A stretch of DNA of 10,634 bases from Oscillospiraceae bacterium (GTDB lineage Bacteria > Bacillota > Clostridia > Oscillospirales > UBA929): contig JAITDM010000307.1 of NCBI GenBank assembly GCA_031282535.1, forward strand, positions 1 through 10,634, in the 5' to 3' direction. The notes under the pieces were generated by a model, which saw nothing but the letters and a program-made list of their open reading frames with translations, did not search any database and was not told where the DNA came from. The first letter of the stretch is position 1; each line of letters begins with the position of its first letter. Shown here one piece after another: positions 1 to 4,311 of the stretch. The translations under genes and the position numbers were made by a program.

Positions 1-360
1 GAATATTCCAAAACCGGAAGCGCCCTCAAAGACGCGATGGCCAACAGCGGCATTTATTACTGCGCGATGGACGACTTCAGCAAGGGCAACATCGAGGAAT
101 TCAAGGAAATGGCTTTCAAAGCTTCGCTGCAGGCATACGTCGACGATTTCAACGAGACGGGGATCTGGTCTGTGTTCGACGTCGACGACCTGGTCGACAG
201 CATTTTTGAGGAATGCCGGTTCACCGGCACCGAAAAACAGCTCCAGAGCGACAAAACCCGATATCTGAACAAATACCTGAAAGCCCTTCGTTTTGAAGTC
301 ATTGAAGACAAATCCGAAGCCACCCCCAAAAGGCGTCTGAGAATGTCCATAGGCGTATAA
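1..360 (+). CDS. Hypothetical protein, 3' part only
   Basis: The reading frame is open from the first base to a TAA at 358-360, giving 119 visible residues that start EYSKTGSALKDAM; the true start lies to the left. I do not recognise the family. The visible part looks soluble, has many acidic and aromatic residues (for example GIWSVFDVDDLVDSIFEE), no membrane segment, and a basic end (PKRRLRMSIGV). Its G+C content is about 52%, clearly lower than the roughly 65-70% of the genes from uvrC to era, and it sits beyond the 3' end of a tRNA gene. That fits recently acquired DNA but does not prove it. An internal ATG at 37 has no evident ribosome binding site, so I treat the gene as truncated by the window edge. 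Confidence 0.6.
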   Translation, partial: EYSKTGSALKDAMANSGIYYCAMDDFSKGNIEEFKEMAFKASLQAYVDDFNETGIWSVFDVDDLVDSIFEECRFTGTEKQLQSDKTRYLNKYLKALRFEVIEDKSEATPKRRLRMSIGV

Positions 361-368
361 CCGCCGCC

Positions 369-401
369 CGGCCAAGGAACTGTCACGTGATGGTTTGGCC
401 G
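369..401 (+). terminator. Possible stem-loop after the first gene
   Basis: CGGCCAA (369-375) pairs perfectly with TTGGCCG (395-401) around a 19-base loop, starting 8 bases after the stop codon of the upstream gene. No T-tract follows, so an intrinsic terminator is only a guess. The A/T-flanked stem at 413-464 may do this job instead. Confidence 0.3.
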
Positions 402-412
402 CGCCTAAACAT

Positions 413-464
413 AAAAATCCGAAGCCATCCCAGATGATTTTCACACCGGTACGGTTCGGATTTT
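413..464 (-). terminator. Intrinsic terminator of the tRNA-Leu transcript, possibly bidirectional
   Basis: Read on the minus strand, TCCGAACC near 452-460 pairs, with one mismatch, with GGCTTCGGA at 418-426. TTTTT (417-413) follows directly. This lies just downstream of the tRNA-Leu 3' end. The loop is long (about 25 bases) and may fold further. On the plus strand the same stem ends in TTTT, so it could also stop transcription from the first gene. Confidence 0.55.
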
Positions 465-471
465 CAGGATC

Positions 472-558
472 TGGTGCGGTCGGCGGGACTTGAACCCGCA
501 CACCCTTGTCGAGTACTAGCACCTCAAGCTAGCGCGTATGCCATTCCGCCACGACCGC
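472..558 (-). tRNA. tRNA-Leu (anticodon GAG), CCA encoded
   Basis: On the minus strand the acceptor arm GCGGTCG (558-552) pairs perfectly with CGACCGC, followed by discriminator A and a genome-encoded CCA (474-472). The anticodon stem CTAGC/GCTAG encloses the 7-base loop TTGAGGT, giving anticodon GAG, which reads leucine CUC/CUU codons. The T arm is GCGGG-TTCAAGT-CCCGC. Between the anticodon stem and the T stem is a 16-base variable arm with its own short stem (ACTC/GGGT), as expected for a class II tRNA such as tRNA-Leu. The length is 84 bases plus CCA. It has its own promoter and appears to be a single-gene unit. Confidence 0.96.
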
Positions 559-578
559 AAAGAGTCACATGCTTTATT

Positions 579-607
579 AGTATAGCAACTGTTGCCACAG
601 AAGTCAA
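579..607 (-). promoter_or_regulatory. Sigma-A promoter of tRNA-Leu
   Basis: On the minus strand the -35 box TTGACT (607-602) and the -10 box TATACT (584-579) are separated by exactly 17 bases. The mature tRNA begins about 20 bases downstream. This is a near-consensus promoter, as expected for a stable RNA gene. Confidence 0.85.
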
Positions 608-656
608 GCGCGCAGGCGGGATTTGCACGATTTTTTTCTGGGCGCCGGCCAGACCA

Positions 657-685
657 TTGACGGCGCGGCGCAAAACGGATATAGT
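657..685 (+). promoter_or_regulatory. Sigma-A promoter of the pyrophosphatase gene
   Basis: TTGACG (657-662) and TATAGT (680-685) are separated by 17 bases. Transcription would start near 692, leaving a leader of about 50 bases before the ATG at 742. It diverges from the tRNA-Leu promoter, with the two -35 boxes 50 bases apart. An overlapping TAGAAT at 685-690 has a poorer spacing. Confidence 0.75.
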
Positions 686-741
686 AGAATATAGCAAAAG
701 GAAAGAGAACAGCCCGACAAAAGAAGGGAGAAGAAGGTGTT

Positions 742-1305
742 ATGCACAACATCTGGCACGACATCCGGCCCGACCGCATCCGGCCGGAGGACTTTGTCTC
801 CGTCATCGAGATCGGCAAAGGCTCCAAAAAGAAGTACGAACTCGACAAAGAGACCGGACTCATCCGCCTGGACAGGATCCTGCACACCTCCACGCACTAC
901 CCCGCCAACTACGGTTTCATCCCCCGGACCTACGCCGAGGACGGCGACCCGCTCGACGTGCTGGTGCTCTGCTCCGAACCCATCGAGCCGCTCGTGCTGG
1001 TCCAGACCTACCCCATCGGCGTCATCTCCATGATCGACGGCGACGAGACCGACGAGAAGATCATCGCCATCCCCTTCGACGACCCCACCTACAACTCCTA
1101 CCGCAGCATCGAAGCCCTCCCCAACCACATCTTCTCGGAGATGCAGCACTTCTTCCGGGTGTACAAGGAACTGGAGGGCAAGGAGACTGCGGTGAACGAA
1201 GTGCGCGGCCAGCGGGCCGCGCTGGAGATCATCCGGCAGTCCATCTTCGAATACCAGGAGCGCTTCGGCAAACGCCACAGCGACGCCGCCGGCAACCCCC
1301 GGTAA
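742..1305 (+). CDS. ppa: Inorganic pyrophosphatase, family I
   Basis: Soluble cytoplasmic enzyme that hydrolyses PPi to two phosphates with Mg2+, pulling PPi-releasing biosynthesis forward. The 187-aa product has the family I signature DGDPLDVLV with acidic residues D67, D69 and D72. Other expected active-site residues are E23 in VIEIGKG, K31 and E33 in KKYE, R45 in LDRIL, and Y53/Y57 in HYPANYGFI. HFFRVYKELEG near the C terminus matches the conserved Y-K pair. The length is typical of the family (about 175-190 aa). The ATG at 742 is preceded by AGAAGG at a good distance, and a 17-bp-spaced sigma-A promoter lies 57 bases upstream. The gene appears monocistronic; no clear T-rich terminator follows it. 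Confidence 0.96.
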   Translation: MHNIWHDIRPDRIRPEDFVSVIEIGKGSKKKYELDKETGLIRLDRILHTSTHYPANYGFIPRTYAEDGDPLDVLVLCSEPIEPLVLVQTYPIGVISMIDGDETDEKIIAIPFDDPTYNSYRSIEALPNHIFSEMQHFFRVYKELEGKETAVNEVRGQRAALEIIRQSIFEYQERFGKRHSDAAGNPR

Positions 1306-1385
1306 ACCGGCCCGGCCCCGCAACGGACACTTGAACCATCAATGGCATCTATTGGCATCTTATTTCGACGCGCTTTGCGCACACT

Positions 1386-1547
1386 ATGAGTATGTGTTTG
1401 ATCACGTGTACCGAATCCTGCATCTATCAGCAGGAGGGCGCCTGCCGTCTGGAACAGGCCGCCTCCGTGGGCCAGGCCAACAGGGGCTGCGTCCACTTCA
1501 TCGGGCGCGCCAAACCCACCAAACCGCCTCCACGGGGAGCATCGTAG
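1386..1547 (+). CDS. Small Cys-rich protein (53 aa), putative
   Basis: An open frame from ATG 1386 to TAG 1545-1547 gives 53 residues with five cysteines (C4, C8, C12, C20, C35). The core reads CTESCIYQQEGACRLE, then a GCVHF segment. The pattern C-x3-C-x-Y-Q-x2-G-x-C-x-L, followed by C-x-x-F, resembles from memory a group of tiny clostridial Cys-rich proteins, related in style to DUF1540 and sometimes mislabelled as hydroxymyristoyl-ACP dehydratase. Metal binding is an inference from the cysteine spacing. The tail is Pro/Lys/Arg-rich. No good Shine-Dalgarno site is visible before ATG 1386 or the in-frame ATG 1392, and the frame is closed by a TGA at 1332. It could be poorly expressed or a decayed copy. 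Its stop codon directly touches the hairpin that opens the repeat block. Confidence 0.5.
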   Translation: MSMCLITCTESCIYQQEGACRLEQAASVGQANRGCVHFIGRAKPTKPPPRGAS

Positions 1548-1569
1548 GGGACGCCGCCCTCGGCGTCCC
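1548..1569. repeat. Perfect 9-bp stem-loop, REP-like
   Basis: GGGACGCCG (1548-1556) pairs perfectly with CGGCGTCCC (1561-1569) around CCCT. It starts at the base after the stop codon of the small Cys-rich ORF. No T-tract follows. The form GTAGGGG-stem-CCCGC is reminiscent of short palindromic elements scattered in G+C-rich Clostridia; I infer this from general pattern only. Confidence 0.6.
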
Positions 1570-1709
1570 GCGCTACCCTCGGCATCCCGCGTCCCTTTCG
1601 GCATCCCGCTACGGCATCGCTACCCTCGGCATCCCGCTGCGGCGTCCCGCGCTACCCTCGGCATCCCGCGCACCCCTGTGGCATCCCGCACAGCCCTGCG
1701 GCGTCCCGC
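1561..1709. repeat. Block of degenerate 19-20-bp tandem repeats (core GGCRTCCCGC)
   Basis: The core GGCRTCCCGC occurs at 1562, 1581, 1600, 1628, 1641, 1660, 1680 and 1700, with a degenerate copy at 1613. Most steps are 19-20 bases. A 31-base stretch at 1561-1591 recurs identically at 1640-1670. The 19-mer GCTACCCTCGGCATCCCGC occurs three times (1572, 1619, 1651). The block fills the gap between the small Cys-rich ORF and the convergent diguanylate cyclase gene. No convincing protein is encoded. It looks like an expanded form of the adjacent palindromic element. Confidence 0.8.
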
Positions 1710-1722
1710 GCGGCATAGCCGC
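1710..1722 (-). terminator. Short stem-loop after the diguanylate cyclase gene
   Basis: GCGGC (1710-1714) pairs with GCCGC (1718-1722) around ATA, one base beyond the TGA of the minus-strand cyclase gene. No T-run follows in the minus direction, so it is a weak terminator candidate at best. Confidence 0.25.
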
Positions 1723-1723
1723 A

Positions 1724-2614
1724 TCAAACGACCCGGTTGCGCCCCTCTTGCTTGGCCTGGTACAGGTTGTGGTCGGCCCGTTTGATGAGCGTCTCCGTGT
1801 CGTCGTCCACCTCCATGGCGGCCACGCCGGCGCTCACGGTGATGCGAATGGGCGTGCCCTCATAGACAAAGGCATGTTTCTCAACTTTCTCACGCACGCT
1901 CTCGACCATCTCACGGCAGTCCTCCAGGGGCGCTCCCGGCAGGCACAGCAGGAACTCCTCGCCGCCGTAACGCGCCACCCAGTCGGACTGCCGTTTGATT
2001 TGCGCCTGAAGCAGCTGCGCGAACTCGTGGAGGACATAGTCCCCGCAGAGATGTCCGTGGGTGTCGTTGATGGGCTTGAACAGATCGATGTCAAACAGGG
2101 CGATCGACAGCGGGCATGAGATGGCCTTGCTGGCGTTGAGCGAGATGGGCAGATGTTCGTCGATGTACCGCTTGTTCAAAATCCCCGTGAGGCCGTCCGT
2201 CTGCGAGAGGGTGTTGAGCTCGGAGATGATGAACTCCACATTTTTATTGATCGTGTCGTCGTAGTAGTCGACCGTCATGCTCTGGGTGATGTCTTTGATC
2301 ATCTCCGCAATGTAGCGCTTGCCTTCCATCATCAGCGGTACGGAGAGAACCAGCAGGACGACGCCCTTGTGATACTCCAGCTTCACCACTGTCTCGCCCG
2401 TGTAGTACGCGCGGATGGAGGTGCAGTTTTTGCAGCGCTCATTGCAGTCAAAAATATCCGTACAACTGACGTGCGTGTTCACCACGCCGTCCGGCATGAG
2501 CTCCATGATCTCGCACTTCTCCGCGTCCACGAGTCGGAGCAGATCAAATAACTCGCTGTAGGCGCCGCCGCGCATCAAAACGTTTTCTATCTCGTTGCGG
2601 TTGATCGCCTCCAT
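1724..2614 (-). CDS. Diguanylate cyclase with Cys-rich PAS-like sensor
   Basis: Predicted cytoplasmic enzyme that makes cyclic di-GMP from two GTP. The 296-aa product has a C-terminal GGDEF domain (about 138-296). It starts with DGLTGILNKRY (140-150), has the metal-binding FDIDLFKPINDTHGH (174-188) and an intact catalytic GGEEF (217-221). R208-x-x-D211, five residues before GGEEF, is an intact inhibitory I-site, so product feedback is likely. The N-terminal region (about 20-112) looks PAS-like and carries C51, C57, C61 and C64 in SCTDIFDCNERCKNC, followed by sheet-like VVKLEYHKGVVLLVLSVPL and EMIKDITQS. There is no membrane segment. The cysteines suggest metal, heme or redox sensing (inference). 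GGGGGA lies 7 bases before the ATG. It stands apart from the repair cluster, convergent with the small Cys-rich ORF, and has a structured leader. Confidence 0.9.
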   Translation of the reverse strand: MEAINRNEIENVLMRGGAYSELFDLLRLVDAEKCEIMELMPDGVVNTHVSCTDIFDCNERCKNCTSIRAYYTGETVVKLEYHKGVVLLVLSVPLMMEGKRYIAEMIKDITQSMTVDYYDDTINKNVEFIISELNTLSQTDGLTGILNKRYIDEHLPISLNASKAISCPLSIALFDIDLFKPINDTHGHLCGDYVLHEFAQLLQAQIKRQSDWVARYGGEEFLLCLPGAPLEDCREMVESVREKVEKHAFVYEGTPIRITVSAGVAAMEVDDDTETLIKRADHNLYQAKQEGRNRVV

Positions 2615-2623
2615 CAGCGGTCC

Positions 2624-2646
2624 CCCTCTCTCTCTAAGCTCTCTCT
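2624..2646 (-). repeat. AG-dinucleotide runs beside the cyclase ribosome binding site
   Basis: On the plus strand (CT)5 at 2626-2635 and (CT)4 at 2639-2646 are separated by AAG. In the mRNA these are AG runs just upstream of, and touching, the GGGGGA ribosome binding site of the diguanylate cyclase gene. Confidence 0.6.
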
Positions 2647-2651
2647 AACGT

Positions 2652-2677
2652 GGGTTGCACCTGCAACCCGAATTTTT
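2652..2677 (+). terminator. Terminator-shaped hairpin, plus strand
   Basis: GGGTTGC (2652-2658) pairs perfectly with GCAACCC (2663-2669) around ACCT, and GAATTTTT follows. This is a textbook intrinsic terminator on the plus strand, yet no plus-strand gene lies directly upstream. On the minus strand the same hairpin sits in the cyclase leader without a T-tract. Confidence 0.5.
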
Positions 2678-2701
2678 GTTGCCGCTTCGCGGCGACAAAA
2701 A
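2673..2701. repeat. Long palindrome between the coiled-coil gene and the cyclase gene
   Basis: TTTTTGTTGCCGC (2673-2685) pairs with GCGGCGACAAAAA (2689-2701) around TTC, with one G-T pair. T-runs precede and A-runs follow the stem on both strands, so it is not a classical terminator. Its GTTGC/GCAAC arm can also pair with the neighbouring hairpin. Confidence 0.6.
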
Positions 2702-2714
2702 ACTAAACAGGCTC

Positions 2715-3194
2715 TCACTCGGTCCCCGGCCGTTTGCCGGCCGCCGCGGACCTGAACTCCACGTGCGAGGTGCGCACCTCGGAGAGCGCCTCGGAAAGTG
2801 CCTCCTCCGTGCGCTTCAACGTGTTGTCCACATACTCGTTGGCCGCGCGCCGCATCTCCTTGGCCTTGGTCTCGGCCACCAAAATGATGTCGTTGGCCTT
2901 CTGCCGCGCGACCACCAGGACCTCCTCTTGGCTGACGAGCTGCCGGGCGCGTTCCTCCGCCTGCCGTTTGAGCGCCTCGGCCTCCCGCTTCGCGGCGCTG
3001 ATGATCTCGTTGCGCCCCTCGACAATGGAGCGCGCCTGCTTTAAATCCGTGGGCAAAATCGCGTTGATCTCGTCCACCAGACCGAGCAGCTTGTCCTTGT
3101 CCAGAATACAGCGATCCGAGCCAAACGGCAGCGAGAAGGCGTTTTGCACCATCTCGTAGAGCATGCCGAGAAGCTCTTCCACTCCGCCTGCCAT
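2715..3194 (-). CDS. Coiled-coil protein of unknown function, coaD-linked
   Basis: A 159-aa soluble protein. Residues 1-55 are mostly hydrophobic and acidic (MAGGVEELLGMLYEMVQNAF). Residues about 55-140 form one long charged helix rich in Ala, Glu, Lys and Arg (AAKREAEALKRQAEERARQL, then KAKEMRRAANEYVDNTLKRT), very likely a coiled coil. It resembles V-type ATPase stalk subunits (E/H) and DivIVA-like proteins in composition only. As I recall, similar proteins sit after coaD in other Clostridia, annotated as ATPase or hypothetical. I chose the ATG at 3194 because AGGGGG lies 10 bases upstream and 17 bases separate it from the coaD stop; the frame stays open further upstream inside coaD but has no supported start. 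No function can be assigned. Confidence 0.8.
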   Translation of the reverse strand: MAGGVEELLGMLYEMVQNAFSLPFGSDRCILDKDKLLGLVDEINAILPTDLKQARSIVEGRNEIISAAKREAEALKRQAEERARQLVSQEEVLVVARQKANDIILVAETKAKEMRRAANEYVDNTLKRTEEALSEALSEVRTSHVEFRSAAAGKRPGTE

Positions 3195-3211
3195 GGTTGT
3201 ATGTCCCCCTT

Positions 3212-3694
3212 TTATCCTCTTCTCAGTTTGCACGCGACGTCGCCGCAGATCTCGGGCGGCACAAAGTATGAGATGTCGCCGCCGAGCGAGCCGATTTCCT
3301 TGACAATGCTGGAACTCAGATACTGGTGCGTCTCTCCGGTGGTCAGAAACACCGTGTCGAGCTGCGGGTTGAGCTTGCGGTTCAGCAGCGCCATCTGAAA
3401 CTCCAGTTCGAAGTCCGACACGGCGCGCAGCCCCTTGACCAGCACCCGCGCGCCGCGGGCGGCGGCGTACTCGGCCAAGAGGATCGGCGAGGTGTCGATC
3501 TCCACATTGGGGAGATCCTGCGTCACGCGGCGCAGCAGCGCCACCCGTTCCTCGGCGGAAAACAGCACGCTCTTGCGCGGATTTTGCATGACCGCCACGA
3601 CCAGCCGCTCGAAGATGCTGGCCGCGCGCGCGATGATGTCGAGATGTCCGTTGGTCACCGGGTCGAAACTGCCCGGATAGATCGCCAGACTCAT
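3212..3694 (-). CDS. coaD: Phosphopantetheine adenylyltransferase
   Basis: Cytoplasmic enzyme of coenzyme A synthesis: 4'-phosphopantetheine + ATP gives dephospho-CoA + PPi. The 160-aa product has the nucleotidyltransferase motif YPGSFDPVTNGHLD, with T14-x-x-H17 of the (H/T)xxH signature. K41 in NPRKSVLF and KGLR (87-90) match the substrate-binding residues of the E. coli enzyme. YLSSSIVKE (125-133) is the conserved C-terminal ATP-binding motif. The length is typical (about 160 aa). The ATG at 3694 follows GGAAAGGATCGGCT, a good ribosome binding site. It lies downstream of rsmD (41-bp gap with a palindrome) and just before the coiled-coil gene. The rsmD-coaD pair is a widespread bacterial arrangement. 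The PPi it releases is a substrate of the pyrophosphatase coded at 742-1305. Confidence 0.97.
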   Translation of the reverse strand: MSLAIYPGSFDPVTNGHLDIIARAASIFERLVVAVMQNPRKSVLFSAEERVALLRRVTQDLPNVEIDTSPILLAEYAAARGARVLVKGLRAVSDFELEFQMALLNRKLNPQLDTVFLTTGETHQYLSSSIVKEIGSLGGDISYFVPPEICGDVACKLRRG

Positions 3695-3709
3695 AGCCGA
3701 TCCTTTCCC

Positions 3710-3723
3710 GGCGCCGCGGCGCC
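3710..3723. repeat. Perfect 14-bp palindrome between rsmD and coaD
   Basis: GGCGCCGCGGCGCC is its own reverse complement and can form GGCGC-CGCG-GCGCC in the rsmD-coaD mRNA, about 12 bases after the rsmD stop. No U-tract follows on the minus strand, so it is not an obvious terminator. Confidence 0.6.
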
Positions 3724-3735
3724 GCGTTTTCTCCG

Positions 3736-4299
3736 TCAGACCAAGACGCCGCCGAGCGTCTCTTTTTGGTAGAGCGTGACCGCTTTGGCGCCGTAACGGT
3801 ATGTGCGCCCGCGCCGGTAGGGCGCGGACAGCGCCGGCGGCTCGAAGCTGCGGTCCGCCTCACAGATTATTATACCACCAGGGTTCACAATGTCAAATAG
3901 GACGATGGCGTCCAGCGCCTTCGGCAGCAGCTGGGCATGGTACGGCGGGTCGAGAAACACGATGTCGAAGGGCTCCGGGCGCGTGGAGAGATACCCCAGC
4001 GCGTCCGCGGGGACAAGGACGGCGCCGCCGTGCAGCCCCGTGTGCCGCAGATTTTCCTCCGTGACGGCCAGCGAGGCGCGGCTGCTGTCTACAAACACCG
4101 CCGCGCGCGCGCCCCGGCTGAGCGCCTCGATGCCGAGCTGGCCGCTGCCGGAAAAGAGATCCAGCACGCGGCGGCCCTCGACGTCGAACTGGATGATGCT
4201 GAAGATGGCCTCCTTCACCCGCTGCGACGTGGGCCGCACGGCGTCGCCCGGTACGGTACGCAGGTTCCGGCCGCGCGCGCGGCCCGTGATGACTCGCAT
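3736..4299 (-). CDS. rsmD: 16S rRNA (guanine(966)-N2)-methyltransferase
   Basis: SAM-dependent enzyme that methylates G966 of 16S rRNA in the small ribosomal subunit. The 187-aa product starts MRVITGRARGRNL, typical of RsmD, followed by VRPTSQRVKEAIFSII (21-36). The SAM-binding motif RVLDLFSGSGQLGIEALSRGA is at about 44-64, an acidic ribose-binding D71 follows, and the catalytic motif DPPY is at 117-120. The length matches the family (about 185-200 aa). The ATG at 4299 follows GGAGGG, which overlaps the TGA of uvrC (TGAGGAGGG) with only 12 bases between the genes, so translation is probably coupled to uvrC. coaD follows downstream. Confidence 0.96.
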   Translation of the reverse strand: MRVITGRARGRNLRTVPGDAVRPTSQRVKEAIFSIIQFDVEGRRVLDLFSGSGQLGIEALSRGARAAVFVDSSRASLAVTEENLRHTGLHGGAVLVPADALGYLSTRPEPFDIVFLDPPYHAQLLPKALDAIVLFDIVNPGGIIICEADRSFEPPALSAPYRRGRTYRYGAKAVTLYQKETLGGVLV

Positions 4300-4311
4300 G
4301 GCGGTCCCTCC

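Noticed and set aside
1561..1709. CRISPR-like array
   Set aside because: The repeated core is only 10 bases, intervals are 9-10 bases and themselves similar, and there are no cas genes. This is a degenerate tandem repeat.
1331..2119. Plus-strand open frame covering the small Cys-rich ORF, the repeat block and part of the cyclase
   Set aside because: The translation has no domain, runs through the repeats and is antisense to the intact GGDEF coding region.
2673..2701. Intrinsic terminator for the coiled-coil gene
   Set aside because: On both strands the T-run precedes the stem and A-runs follow it, so it lacks the U-tract after the hairpin.
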